Program-made: the position numbers and the translations under genes
From: Chlorobiota bacterium
GTDB lineage: Bacteria; Bacteroidota; Chlorobiia; Chlorobiales; Chlorobiaceae
Assembly (NCBI GenBank): GCA_016868665.1
Contig: VGGK01000016.1
Coordinates: 1 to 52,525 of the forward strand
Direction of reading: 5' to 3'
Length of the DNA stretch: 52,525 nt
Notes under the pieces: generated by a model
Databases searched by the model: none
What the model saw: the letters and a program-made list of their open reading frames with translations, nothing else
What the model was told of the DNA's origin: nothing
Shown: positions 45,239 to 52,525 of the stretch, in pieces
Layout of the letters: every line of letters begins with the position of its first letter
Numbering within the stretch: the stretch's first letter is position 1

Positions 45239-46612
45239 ATGTCGAACCACGATATCTTCGGAATTTCAACAGAGACTCCTCTGGTGCTTATAGGGCAGAT
45301 GGCGCGCAATCTCAAGCCTCGGCTGATGGCGAAACTGGAGTATATGAATCCAGCCTGTTCGCATTACTACCGGGCTGCATCGGCGGTGATCCGTGATGCA
45401 GAGGAACGGAGACTCATCCATCCGGGCATGACGCTTGTTGACTGGACATATGGCAACAGCGGCATTGCGCTCGCCATGGCCGGAGTCAGTCGCGGGTACA
45501 AACTGCTCCTTGCGGCTCCGGATAAAATATCGCGGGAAAAACAGGATGTTCTGAGAGCTCTTGGAGCCGAACTTGTGATTACGCCTTCCGATGCCCTGCC
45601 GGGTGAACCCCGAAGCTGCGTTAAAGTTGCTGAAAGCCTCGTAAGGAATATATCCAATGCCTTTTTTGCCAACATGTATGAAAATCCGGTCAGTCGCGAT
45701 GTTCATGCCGCCTCTACCGGTTTCGAGATATTGCGACAGACGGAAGGCAGGGTTTCGCATGTTTTCGTGCCGATGATTTCAGGCGCCATGATTTCAGGTA
45801 TCGGGAGTTATCTCAAGGCGGAAAAACCGTCAGTTAAAATTATCGGCGTCGAGCCGGAAGGATCGGTTTATCGCGGCCTGTTCACGAAAGAAGGCTCGAG
45901 CGGACCCTCGGTATATGAACTTGAAGAGATTGGTGCTCCGGAACCTTCGGGATTCTGGGATCCCTCGGTTATTGACGAAATCGTACAGGTCTCCGACGAC
46001 GAAGCTTTCAATTGCGGACGTGAATTGTTCAGGGCTGAGGCTGTTTTTGCCGGTGGTTCGTCCGGAGCGGTTATGGCGGCAGCGCTTCGTGCGTCAGCCG
46101 GATATGGCGAAGGAGATTGTGTCGTTGCCGTGCTGAACGACTTCGGGGGATATTATCTCAGTAAAATGTTCAGGGATGCATGGATGAAGCAGAAAGGGTT
46201 TTACCGGAAGGCTAAAACCGCTCTTGAAAAGATTACCGCCGAAGATATTCTGCAGCTTAAGGCCCGTAAGGACCTGATTTCGGCAAACCCTGAATCCACA
46301 CTTGCCGAAGTGTTTGAGATGATGAAGCAGAACGACGTGTCGCAGCTTCCTATTGTTTCGTACGGTACACCTATCGGCAGCATCAGCGAGAACAAGATTC
46401 TCTCGATTCTCATCGAGAACGACGATGCCATGAATTCGAAGGTGGTGGGTTTCATGGAGCAGCCGTTTCCGGTCTGCCAGCCGGACGCGACGATATCGGA
46501 GCTTTCCGGAAAGTTGCAGGAGAGTTCATCAGGCGTGCTTATCGGTCTTTCTGACGGCAGGCTGCAGTTGCTGACCAAATCCGATCTTATCGACGCGCTG
46601 ACGCATAAGTGA
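45239..46612 (+). CDS. Cystathionine beta-synthase-like pseudoenzyme (fold type II, PLP lysine lost) with C-terminal CBS domains
   Basis: A 457-residue protein that follows cystathionine beta-synthase in order and length. The N-terminal 320 residues match the fold type II PLP-enzyme domain: KLEYMNPACSHYYRAASAV, GNSGIALAMAGVSRGYKLLL, ISREKQDVLRALGAELVIT, IIGVEPEGS, FAGGSSGAVMAA. Three landmarks are broken. The SxKDR motif reads S41-H-Y43-Y-R, so the Schiff-base Lys is Tyr. TSGNTG reads T70-Y-G-N-S-G75. The phosphate loop GTGGT reads I180-S-G-A-M184. Residues about 333-457 are two CBS domains (DLISANPESTLAEVFEMMKQ, QLPIVSYGTPIGSISENKIL). It may bind adenosyl ligands and act as a regulator. It lies 266 bp after the petCB operon, behind a terminator. 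The frame is intact, so it is a functional but repurposed gene. Confidence 0.85.
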   Translation: MSNHDIFGISTETPLVLIGQMARNLKPRLMAKLEYMNPACSHYYRAASAVIRDAEERRLIHPGMTLVDWTYGNSGIALAMAGVSRGYKLLLAAPDKISREKQDVLRALGAELVITPSDALPGEPRSCVKVAESLVRNISNAFFANMYENPVSRDVHAASTGFEILRQTEGRVSHVFVPMISGAMISGIGSYLKAEKPSVKIIGVEPEGSVYRGLFTKEGSSGPSVYELEEIGAPEPSGFWDPSVIDEIVQVSDDEAFNCGRELFRAEAVFAGGSSGAVMAAALRASAGYGEGDCVVAVLNDFGGYYLSKMFRDAWMKQKGFYRKAKTALEKITAEDILQLKARKDLISANPESTLAEVFEMMKQNDVSQLPIVSYGTPIGSISENKILSILIENDDAMNSKVVGFMEQPFPVCQPDATISELSGKLQESSSGVLIGLSDGRLQLLTKSDLIDALTHK

Positions 46613-46823
46613 GGAGAGAGGGTTGTTTCGGGCTCTTTTTCCGGGTTGAAAATTGTGAAATTATCTGGTTGTTTTTTTTTGGATATTTACTTATTTAAGC
46701 TGTCCTGAAGTTTCCGGATATCGGGTTTTCAAGAGGTCCGATCGGCGTAAACGGGTGTTTCCTTCGGTTCGGTTTTTCAAATGCACCGTTTTCTCGTGGT
46801 ACAGTATCAATCAGCGAAGTGTT
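46613..46823. other. Intergenic region, no gene seen
   Basis: A 211-bp gap before the zinc-ribbon gene. A short imperfect AGAG/CTCT hairpin followed by TTTTT (about 46616-46641) may end the preceding gene. The AT-rich part near 46672-46700 is a plausible promoter region for the zinc-ribbon/rpsU genes, but no -35/-10 pair stands out. Confidence 0.3.
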
Positions 46824-47384
46824 ATGAAGGCAGAGTCCAGAAAAAGGCAGTATATTTTGGAGGGTAAAATAAAGCCCGGATTCTGTGAAGGGTGCGGGCA
46901 GGTGACGGATAAGGTTTTTGTTGGCGAATGGATGCCGAGTGACAAGCCGAAGGTTGACGATCTTCTTGCTGCGAAACCTGCTAAAAAGTCGAAAGATGCA
47001 AAATCCGGTGCTGAAGAAGTTCCGTCTTCAGCCGAGAATCAGTACTGGATACGGTGTTCGGTCTGCAATCAGGTGCATCTGCTTAAGGAGTGGCAGATCC
47101 AGATCGACAGGGAACTGAATCCCGACGAGTTGAATCCCGATGATTGCCAGGTCTATTCTCCTCACGGAATCTACGCCAAAGGAGATGCCCTTTATCATCA
47201 GGCTCTCGATGAAGTCGGCGTCGTCCGAGAGAAACAGGCGACAGGAAGCGGAGCCTATGTTATTATAGTGGAATTTTGTAAGAGCGGCAGAAAGCAGCTG
47301 CTTGAAAACGTTCAGGTGAATTCCGGAAAGGATAAAACCGCCGAAAGCCTGACCGATCTTATCAAACTGAAATTAAGACGTTGA
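46824..47384 (+). CDS. Hypothetical protein with a two-CxxC zinc-ribbon-like N-terminal half
   Basis: A 186-residue protein. Two Cys pairs, FCEGCGQVTD near residue 22 and RCSVCNQVHLL near 78, flank an Ala/Lys/Ser-rich linker (AAKPAKKSKDAKSGAEEVPS) and probably bind one zinc. The C-terminal half has a small beta-rich part (CQVYSPHGIYAKGDALYHQA) with GAYVIIVEFCKSGRKQLLEN. It precedes rpsU by 30 bp on the same strand, so a link to translation is possible. I use ATG 46824 (MKAESRKRQYI); in-frame sequence upstream is not protein-like. No family is recognised. Confidence 0.78.
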   Translation: MKAESRKRQYILEGKIKPGFCEGCGQVTDKVFVGEWMPSDKPKVDDLLAAKPAKKSKDAKSGAEEVPSSAENQYWIRCSVCNQVHLLKEWQIQIDRELNPDELNPDDCQVYSPHGIYAKGDALYHQALDEVGVVREKQATGSGAYVIIVEFCKSGRKQLLENVQVNSGKDKTAESLTDLIKLKLRR

Positions 47385-47414
47385 TCTTATCTTTATCGAA
47401 GGGGGTGATTTCTT

Positions 47415-47612
47415 TTGGTCAGTGTGCAGATTAATGATAACGAATCCATCGACAAAATGCTCAAACGCTTCAAGAAGAAGTACGAAAGAGCGGGCGTGTT
47501 GAAGGAGTTCCGTAAGAAAGCATACTTTGTAAAACCGTCGGTGGACAGCCGTCTGAAACGTTCGAGAAGCAAGCGCAGGGCTCAGAGAGCCAATGAAGAG
47601 CGCAATTCCTGA
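47415..47612 (+). CDS. rpsU: 30S ribosomal protein S21 (bS21)
   Basis: Small, basic protein that supports anti-Shine-Dalgarno interactions. The 65-residue product [18 protein letters not shown] followed by [19 protein letters not shown] is typical, with a basic tail ([20 protein letters not shown]). The start is TTG 47415, supported by AGGGGGTGA at about 47399-47407 with a normal spacing. A GTG at 47424 would drop three residues. A terminator follows. Confidence 0.94.
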   Translation: MVSVQINDNESIDKMLKRFKKKYERAGVLKEFRKKAYFVKPSVDSRLKRSRSKRRAQRANEERNS

Positions 47613-47641
47613 TCGTAATGGTTTGCAGGGTGAGTGTTACA

Positions 47642-47677
47642 AGCAGCTCCTTTCCGAAAAAGGGGCTGCTTTTTTTC
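47642..47677 (+). terminator. Terminator after rpsU
   Basis: AGCAGCTCCTTT (47642-47653) pairs with AAAGGGGCTGCT (47659-47670), one G-U pair, and seven T follow. It lies just before aroA, whose start is about 22 bases downstream. Confidence 0.9.
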
Positions 47678-47699
47678 TGCAAGATAAAAAAACAGACAG

Positions 47700-49004
47700 A
47701 TGGGCTTTTTTACAGGTGAAGTGACGGCATTGCCTCCCGATAAATCGATCTCGCATCGTGCGGCGCTTATCGGCGCTCTCTCGGCGGGCGTTACAGAGAT
47801 TACGAACTTTTCCGCGGGTTTCGATAACCAGTCAACGCTCGGTGTTCTCCGTGCTGCCGGCATTGCTGTCGATCAGGGAGAGATTATTGGCTCATATGGC
47901 CGCCCTGTCAGGAAGGTCGTCATAAGATCCGGGGGGCTCTGGAGCTTCACGGCACCGGAAAAACAGCTGATGTGCGACAATTCGGGCAGCACCATGAGGA
48001 TGTTTGCCGGAATTCTTGCCGCACAGCCTTTCGAAAGCGAGCTTGTGGGCGACAGTTCCCTGATGAAACGCCCAATGAAGCGAATTGCCGAACCGCTGCG
48101 CATGATGGGCGCCGGTATAGAGCTTTCTCCGTCCGGAACGGCTCCCGTGCGCATTCGGGGTACCAGGGATCTGAAACCGATAGAGTATTCTTTGCCGGTT
48201 CCTTCCGCGCAGGTAAAGTCGCTGGTGGCATTTGCCGCGTTGCATGCCGATGGCGAAACGCGCATTATCGAACCGATCCGTTCGCGTGACCATACCGAGC
48301 TGATGCTCGGCCTCGAAACCATCGATCGGCCAGACGGCGGTCGGGTGATCGTCATTCCCGGCAGGAAAACCATTGCAGCAAAACCGTTTTATATCCCCGC
48401 CGATCCTTCGGCGGCATGTTTTCTGGTTGCTCTCGGCCTGCTTGGCACCAACTCCGAAATTATCATCAGGGACGTTTGCCTCAACCCGACAAGGGTGGAA
48501 TTCATTTCCGTGCTTTCGGGAGCTGGAGCGGATATTACCATCGAAAACGGCAGAATTATCGGCGGAGAATATATCGGCGATATTCTTGTTCGCAGTACGC
48601 CGGACATGAAGCCGCTTGTTATCAGCGACAAGGTTGTCGTTGCGGGGGTGATCGACGAGCTGCCCATGCTTTCGGTATTATCGGCTTTCGTGTCTGGCGA
48701 GTTCGAGCTGCACAATGCCGAAGAGCTGCGCACGAAAGAGAGTGACCGTATCGATGCCGTCGTGGTGAATCTCGAACGTCTCGGCTTCGAGTGCGAGCAG
48801 TATCCTGACGGGTTCAGGGTTATCCGGCGCAGGAGCAGGCCGACCGGAACGGTAACCGTCGAGTGTTTCGACGATCATCGCATCGCAATGAGTTTTGCTG
48901 TTGCGGCCCGGGCTTCCGGTGAGTCAATTGAGCTTTCCGACAGCGCTGTGGTCGGAGTCTCCTTCCCGAATTTCTTCGAAATCATTGATTCCCTCGAGGC
49001 CTGA
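47700..49004 (+). CDS. aroA: 3-phosphoshikimate 1-carboxyvinyltransferase (EPSP synthase)
   Basis: Transfers enolpyruvate from PEP to shikimate-3-phosphate on the route to aromatic amino acids, quinones and chlorophyll-related metabolites. The 434-residue product has [100 protein letters not shown] and [20 protein letters not shown] in order. The NSGST loop has Ser where many have Thr. ATG 47700 has no strong ribosome-binding site. The rpsU terminator lies just ahead, so its transcription start may be inside that region. Confidence 0.96.
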   Translation: MGFFTGEVTALPPDKSISHRAALIGALSAGVTEITNFSAGFDNQSTLGVLRAAGIAVDQGEIIGSYGRPVRKVVIRSGGLWSFTAPEKQLMCDNSGSTMRMFAGILAAQPFESELVGDSSLMKRPMKRIAEPLRMMGAGIELSPSGTAPVRIRGTRDLKPIEYSLPVPSAQVKSLVAFAALHADGETRIIEPIRSRDHTELMLGLETIDRPDGGRVIVIPGRKTIAAKPFYIPADPSAACFLVALGLLGTNSEIIIRDVCLNPTRVEFISVLSGAGADITIENGRIIGGEYIGDILVRSTPDMKPLVISDKVVVAGVIDELPMLSVLSAFVSGEFELHNAEELRTKESDRIDAVVVNLERLGFECEQYPDGFRVIRRRSRPTGTVTVECFDDHRIAMSFAVAARASGESIELSDSAVVGVSFPNFFEIIDSLEA

Positions 49005-49043
49005 CATGCGCCCGGGGTAACTGTTCATGATGCGACAGTTGCT

Positions 49044-49835
49044 TCAGTTTCGCGTTACCTGCCGGATATGATCGAGCAGCAACCGGTTGAAACGGTCGGG
49101 CTGTTCCATGTTCGAGAGGTGCGCGGCGTTTTCGATCAGCTCTATAGCGGCTCCAGGGATTCCTGCCGCAATCCCGGCGGCTGTTGCCGGCGTGGTGAGC
49201 CGGTCTTCCAGTCCGTTAAGCACCAGAACCGGGCATGAGATTTCCGGCAGGAGCGAGCTTGAATCTTCGCGCTTCATGATGGCTTTCATGGCCGAAGTGA
49301 TGGCGGTAACGGACTGTGCGGCGATCATCGTTTCGGCTCGTTCCACCAGTTGAGGATTACCGCTGTGCGTTTCGGGAGTGAAGTAGTTCGGAATCATCCG
49401 TTTGAGGGCTTCTTCCGGGCCTCCGCGCTCAACGGCATCGATGAACTCCTGCCGCTGCCTTGCGGCATCGGGAGCATCGGCTTCCGCTCTGGTATCGCAG
49501 AGCACGAGCGACGCCGTGCGTTCAGGGAACAGCCTGTAAAAGGCGAGTGCCTGATAGCCTCCCATGGAGAGTCCGACGATTGTGACTTTCCTGCATCCTA
49601 TGGCGTCGAGCATTCCGGCAAGTTCTTCCGCATACTCCCCGAAGTTCCATGACGCGCGAGCTTCAGATCCTTCTATGCCGTAGGAGTTCGGTGCGATTGC
49701 GGCTGTTTTTTCCTTATCAAGCGCATCGAGCTGCTGAACCCACATCTCTGAAGAGAGGGGGAATGCATGAAGGAGCATGACGGCGTAACCATCACGGCAG
49801 TCTTGAGCTGCGGCAGTATTTTTGCTGGTCAGCAT
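49044..49835 (-). CDS. Alpha/beta hydrolase
   Basis: A 263-residue alpha/beta-fold hydrolase. The oxyanion region is LLHAFPLSSEMW, the nucleophile elbow is VGLSMGGYQALAFY (Ser near residue 110), the acid lies in LVLNGLEDRLTTP, and the His in ENAAHLSNMEQPDRF. The layout resembles the 3-oxoadipate enol-lactonase/BioH branch, but the substrate is unknown. It lies three bases after the YtxH gene's... stop on the same strand, so it is the first gene of that pair and reads toward lower coordinates. No signal peptide is visible. Confidence 0.85.
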   Translation of the reverse strand: MLTSKNTAAAQDCRDGYAVMLLHAFPLSSEMWVQQLDALDKEKTAAIAPNSYGIEGSEARASWNFGEYAEELAGMLDAIGCRKVTIVGLSMGGYQALAFYRLFPERTASLVLCDTRAEADAPDAARQRQEFIDAVERGGPEEALKRMIPNYFTPETHSGNPQLVERAETMIAAQSVTAITSAMKAIMKREDSSSLLPEISCPVLVLNGLEDRLTTPATAAGIAAGIPGAAIELIENAAHLSNMEQPDRFNRLLLDHIRQVTRN

Positions 49836-49838
49836 CGT

Positions 49839-50165
49839 TCAGTCGTTTTCCTGTTTTACGTGACCCTTTATCTCGCGGATGAGATTGTTCGCCTCGTTCA
49901 GGATTTTTTTCGCTTCGTCGCGTGCCGTATCGATGATCTCCTGAGAGCGTTTCTTTGCCTCGTTTGAGTAGGTGCTGTCGGGTTCGGAGCTTTCGTAATA
50001 GTCCGATGCCTTGTCGATGGCATGTTTTACTTTTCCCGAGATGATCTGCTGTGTTTCCGTTCCCTTGTGCGGGGCGAAAAGCAGTCCCATGACGGTTCCT
50101 GCTGCGGCACCGAGCGCTGCTCCGAAGAAGAGCCCTTTGTAGAATTTGTCCTGTTGCTGTTCCAT
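49839..50165 (-). CDS. YtxH-domain protein (gas vesicle/stress-type membrane protein)
   Basis: A 108-residue protein with an N-terminal Gly/Ala membrane helix (FYKGLFFGAALGAAAGTVMG, then LLFAPHKGTET), the YtxH signature G(x)6G(x)nLFAPxxGxxxR-like, and a charged helical tail (SNEAKKRSQEIIDTARDEAK, KILNEANNLIREIKGHV). Such proteins are often stress-induced with unknown role. It sits three bases upstream of the alpha/beta hydrolase gene and is probably co-translated with it. Confidence 0.85.
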   Translation of the reverse strand: MEQQQDKFYKGLFFGAALGAAAGTVMGLLFAPHKGTETQQIISGKVKHAIDKASDYYESSEPDSTYSNEAKKRSQEIIDTARDEAKKILNEANNLIREIKGHVKQEND

Positions 50166-50206
50166 ATCAGATATGTATTTGAGTTTATCGCTGCAATATA
50201 CAATTA

Positions 50207-51610
50207 TTACGGTTGCAGGATTTCAATGATCGCATTCATATGCTGCGATATCTTATCGACAAGATCTTCGCGGCAGAGCAACCGGAATTTTTTAGTATAA
50301 CGTTCGAACGAGAGAATAAAATCCGAGCGGAATACCGATTCACCGAAATCGTCGAAACGGCAGTATTCGGAGGTGAGTTCCAGCGAATAGTGCAGATGCT
50401 TCGAACGGGTTGGGTAGACCCTTAATTCACGGAGATCATTGTAATCGAATATGTCCTTGCCCGAAGGAGCATCGATAAGTACTTCGAGACCGGTCAGGCC
50501 GATGCCGCATCGCTTTTCGAGCAGATCGCATATTTCAAGTTCTTTCTGCCTGCATAGCGTATTGTCCGAGGCGAAAGCAAACCAGCGCTCGTCCGGAATG
50601 CCATCCGTGTATGGCTGAATGGTTATAGCCCGTTTGTATACCCTGCGCTGCAGGATGTCGTCGAGCAGTCGGTGGACTTCCTTTGATCTGCAGGGCATCA
50701 GCGCTTTAAGTTCAAAGAGCACCCTGTCGTCCGCATTGTCGTAGAAAAGCTCTCTCAGCTGACGGCTGTCAAGCAGCTGTTCGTCGATTACCGTCTGCAT
50801 CAGGCGTCGGAGCATGACGGAAAGCGCGCGTCCGGTATGGTGCCAATAGACGTTTCGCATCATCATGTATTTGGCGAACAGCAGGCTTTCGAGCGGCGCG
50901 ATACCTTTTTCCGTAATGGCGAATCGCTGCCGTTCGGGATCGGGTACGAACGACTCGATCAGTCGTTCGATGTCGATGCTGCCGTAGGGGATGTTGCAAT
51001 GATGCGCATCGCGCATCAGGTAGTCCATTTTATCGGGATCGAGGGTGCCGCTGATAAGCTTTCCCGGTCCGCTCTGCGATGTGCCCCGGATCAGCGCGAT
51101 TACCTCTTCCGGGTCAACCTTCCACTCTTCCAGCAGGGTTTCCGCTATAGAGGGAAATCCCGGTTTTTCCTGATAGATGAAGCGTGCGGAGAGATTTTCG
51201 TGATGCTCGAATACCGGGCCGGAACCGCCGGAAGGTATCCGTTCCTCAATCACATGCGCATGGGGGTAGTGGCCGATATCGTGCAGGAGGCAGGTTGCAA
51301 GCAGCAGGCGACAGTTCCTGTCGTCGAAACGGAGCCGATCGTCCTGCAGGTTTCCGGCCAGCGGATTGCTTACCATGCGCTGCAGGATCAGCTTCATAAG
51401 GTGGTAGACACCGATCGAGTGCTCGAATCGGGTATGCGTCGCTCCCGGGTATACCTGCTGCGAAAATGAAAGCTGCCTTATGCCTTTGAGCCTTAGAAAC
51501 GAGGGGTGGGAGAGAATATGTTTCATCGGGTTGCTCAGGGGGATGTGCCCCCATACCGGGAGCCGGATGAACTCCCCTTCGGCGCGGAACAGGAATTGTT
51601 CGGCAATCAT
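50207..51610 (-). CDS. HD-domain phosphohydrolase (SAMHD1/dGTPase-like, COG1078 type)
   Basis: A 467-residue metal-dependent phosphohydrolase. Its HD residues are H...HD...D: HTRFEHSIGVYHLMKLILQR near residues 58-77, LLATCLLHDIGHYPHAHVIE near 102-120, and DPDKMDYLMRDAHHCNIPYG near 190-210 which carries the last metal Asp. The first residues RLPVWGHIPLSNPMKHILSH followed by FLRLKGIRQLSFSQQVYPGA are typical of this group, known or suspected to hydrolyse dNTPs or nucleotides. The start is ATG 51610; an in-frame TTG nine bases upstream is possible. It is followed on the minus strand by the YtxH gene. Confidence 0.87.
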   Translation of the reverse strand: MIAEQFLFRAEGEFIRLPVWGHIPLSNPMKHILSHPSFLRLKGIRQLSFSQQVYPGATHTRFEHSIGVYHLMKLILQRMVSNPLAGNLQDDRLRFDDRNCRLLLATCLLHDIGHYPHAHVIEERIPSGGSGPVFEHHENLSARFIYQEKPGFPSIAETLLEEWKVDPEEVIALIRGTSQSGPGKLISGTLDPDKMDYLMRDAHHCNIPYGSIDIERLIESFVPDPERQRFAITEKGIAPLESLLFAKYMMMRNVYWHHTGRALSVMLRRLMQTVIDEQLLDSRQLRELFYDNADDRVLFELKALMPCRSKEVHRLLDDILQRRVYKRAITIQPYTDGIPDERWFAFASDNTLCRQKELEICDLLEKRCGIGLTGLEVLIDAPSGKDIFDYNDLRELRVYPTRSKHLHYSLELTSEYCRFDDFGESVFRSDFILSFERYTKKFRLLCREDLVDKISQHMNAIIEILQP

Positions 51611-51726
51611 AGGACTCAATATGGAAACGTATGCTGAAATCAGCTTTTACGGAAAGATACACCATCGGACTGGAGGAGGCAAGAAAAGTTACAGACGGTA
51701 TTTTCCGGTAATGCGGCGGGAGGACA

Positions 51727-51764
51727 ATAAAAAAGCCGCTGTGTTGAAACGGCGGCTTTTTTAT
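51727..51764 (-). terminator. Terminator after the RRM protein gene
   Basis: ATAAAAAAGCCGC (51727-51739) and GCGGCTTTTTTAT (51752-51764) pair over 13 bp around a 12-base loop, with an A/T-rich outer part giving a U-tract on the minus strand. The symmetry allows function in both directions. Confidence 0.88.
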
Positions 51765-51777
51765 CAAACGGTATGGC

Positions 51778-52050
51778 TCAATACCTCGGGCGTGACATCG
51801 GACGCTGCTCGCGGGGTTTTGCCTCGTTTACCTTGATGGTTCTGCCGTTCATGTCGGTGTCGTTCAGTGCCGAAATGGCTTCTGAAGCTTCCGCATTGTT
51901 GGGCATTTCAACGAAGCCGAAACCTTTGGAGCGGCCGGTGAACTTGTCGGTGATGACGCTTGAGCTTGATACTTCGCCGAATTCACCGAAAGTTTCGCGG
52001 AGATCGGATTCGGTTACGCCGTAATCAAGGTTGCCAATGTAAATGTTCAT
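51778..52050 (-). CDS. RRM-type RNA-binding protein
   Basis: A 90-residue protein with a single RNA-recognition motif: RNP2 NIYIGNLDYG at residues 2-11 and RNP1 SKGFGFVEM near 43-51, with the linker TESDLRETFGEFGEVSSSSV and an Arg/Pro-rich tail (KPREQRPMSRPRY). It resembles the cold-inducible Rbp proteins of cyanobacteria, which are thought to act as RNA chaperones. I use ATG 52050 (MNIYIGNL), the family start. It has a 200-bp upstream region with a long palindrome. Confidence 0.93.
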   Translation of the reverse strand: MNIYIGNLDYGVTESDLRETFGEFGEVSSSSVITDKFTGRSKGFGFVEMPNNAEASEAISALNDTDMNGRTIKVNEAKPREQRPMSRPRY

Positions 52051-52129
52051 AGTGTAGCAAATAGTATTCGTGCTTTGATCGAAAAGAGAAAGGCTGTCAA
52101 ATAACCAAAAGCACAAATCACTTGAAAGC

Positions 52130-52154
52130 TTTCAGGCCAACTGTTGGTCTGAAA
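52130..52154. promoter_or_regulatory. 25-bp near-perfect palindrome upstream of the RRM gene
   Basis: TTTCAGGCCAAC (52130-52141), one base, then GTTGGTCTGAAA (52143-52154): 12-1-12 with a single mismatch. A perfect 10-bp palindrome GAAAGCTTTC (52124-52133) overlaps its left edge. It lies about 80 bases before the RRM start and about 100 bases after the lptB stop. It may be an operator, a leader structure for the RRM gene, or an RNA hairpin ending lptB, though no U-tract follows on the minus strand. Confidence 0.5.
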
Positions 52155-52252
52155 AGGCATGATACCCTTTATTTTTCGAAGAAAAAAATAAAAAATATCC
52201 AACTCTTTTTTCTGCTGTGTAAACGACGCATGCAGGTGCCGGCTGATTCTGT

Positions 52253-52525
52253 TCAGTAGCGTTCGAGGGTGAACTTTTCGCCAAGATAGTGTTTTCGGGC
52301 TTCGGGGTTGTCTGCGATCTCCTGAGGGGTACCCTGCATGAAGATGCTGCCGTCGAAGAGCAGATAGGCGTGATTGGTGATCGAGAGGGTTTCGTGCACG
52401 TTGTGGTCGGTGATGAGGACGCCGATGTCGCGCTTCTTCAGTCCCTCGACGATATCCTGGATGTCTTCAACCGCAATCGGGTCGACGCCGGCGAACGGTT
52501 CGTCGAGCAGGATGAATTTCGGATC
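52253..52525 (-). CDS. lptB: LPS export ABC transporter ATP-binding protein, C-terminal part
   Basis: The window ends within this gene. The 90 visible residues begin [19 protein letters not shown] (Walker B and D-loop), then [20 protein letters not shown] with the switch His in [25 protein letters not shown] and a short tail ending FTLERY. This is the LptB signature (TDHNVRETL-like), the ATPase that powers lipopolysaccharide extraction with LptFG. The N-terminus and P-loop lie beyond 52525. LPS genes elsewhere in the window (lpxB, kdsD, bamA) agree. Confidence 0.93.
   Translation of the reverse strand, partial: DPKFILLDEPFAGVDPIAVEDIQDIVEGLKKRDIGVLITDHNVHETLSITNHAYLLFDGSIFMQGTPQEIADNPEARKHYLGEKFTLERY

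Noticed and set aside
45359-45373. A frameshift or sequence error as explanation for the missing lysine in the CBS-like gene
   Set aside because: The frame continues correctly on both sides with aligned family residues, and the two other altered motifs are far apart, so a local error cannot explain them.
1-52525. CRISPR arrays, insertion sequences, prophage or integrase genes, rRNA operon, BCHL/chlorosome gene cluster
   Set aside because: No spaced direct repeats, transposase or phage motifs, or rRNA sequence were seen. No chlorosome or bacteriochlorophyll genes occur; crtC is the only pigment gene.

Overview
The window is bacterial chromosome, almost certainly from a green sulfur bacterium (Chlorobiaceae: Chlorobium, Chlorobaculum or Pelodictyon type). 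The strongest signs are a CrtC-type carotenoid hydratase gene next to a two-gene Rieske/cytochrome b operon with no cytochrome c1, LPS/outer-membrane genes (lpxB, kdsD, bamA, lptB), a succinyl-CoA synthetase alpha gene consistent with the reductive TCA cycle, gatA with gltX (indirect Gln-tRNA route), and a Bacteroidetes/Chlorobi-type 35-residue Lys/Arg-rich ribosomal protein. Gene density is high. I see no insertion sequence, prophage, integrase, CRISPR array or rRNA, and no intergenic gap exceeds 300 bp.

Layout. 1-4.4 kb: rpsT, ruvA, folC, rho, the small ribosomal protein, tRNA-Lys and tRNA-Leu. 4.4-6.9 kb: etfB-etfA and a bifunctional nuclease. 7.0-11.2 kb (minus): uppS-bamA, then an outer-membrane barrel gene with its own promoter. 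11.4-16.8 kb: gatA, sucD, kdsD (minus), a small membrane protein and a flippase. 16.8-19.2 kb (minus): an ECF sigma factor, its probable anti-sigma factor and two Spy/CpxP-like periplasmic proteins, apparently one stress-sensing operon. 19.4-22.3 kb: a phosphohexomutase (minus), lpxB and a small membrane protein. 22.3-27.3 kb (minus): ychF, murI, ispH and a multi-domain Fe-S flavoprotein. 27.4-32.4 kb: cmk-rpsA, era (minus), rodA. 32.5-36.9 kb: a coiled-coil/HTH protein, mtaB, apt, an NhaD-type antiporter and an orphan. 37.0-41.5 kb: ftsH, a half-size TauE-like protein and an HU/IHF protein (minus), then gltX and tRNA-Phe. 41.8-46.6 kb: crtC, petC, petB and a degenerate cystathionine beta-synthase. 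46.8-49.0 kb: a zinc-ribbon protein, rpsU, aroA. 49.0-52.5 kb (minus): alpha/beta hydrolase, YtxH protein, HD phosphohydrolase, RRM protein and the C-terminal part of lptB.

Most of the window is housekeeping: translation, envelope and isoprenoid biogenesis, and photosynthetic electron transfer. The most unusual item is the gene at 45239-46612. It aligns along its whole length with cystathionine beta-synthase but lacks the PLP-binding lysine and has a rewritten phosphate-binding glycine loop, while keeping a C-terminal CBS-domain pair. It looks like a pseudoenzyme repurposed for sensing or regulation, just downstream of the Rieske/cytochrome b operon. Other leads are the sigma/anti-sigma/Spy operon, a Bacteroidetes-style promoter (TTTG-N19-TAnnTTTG) before the barrel gene, a 25-bp near-perfect palindrome before the RRM gene, and a strong hairpin just before rho.
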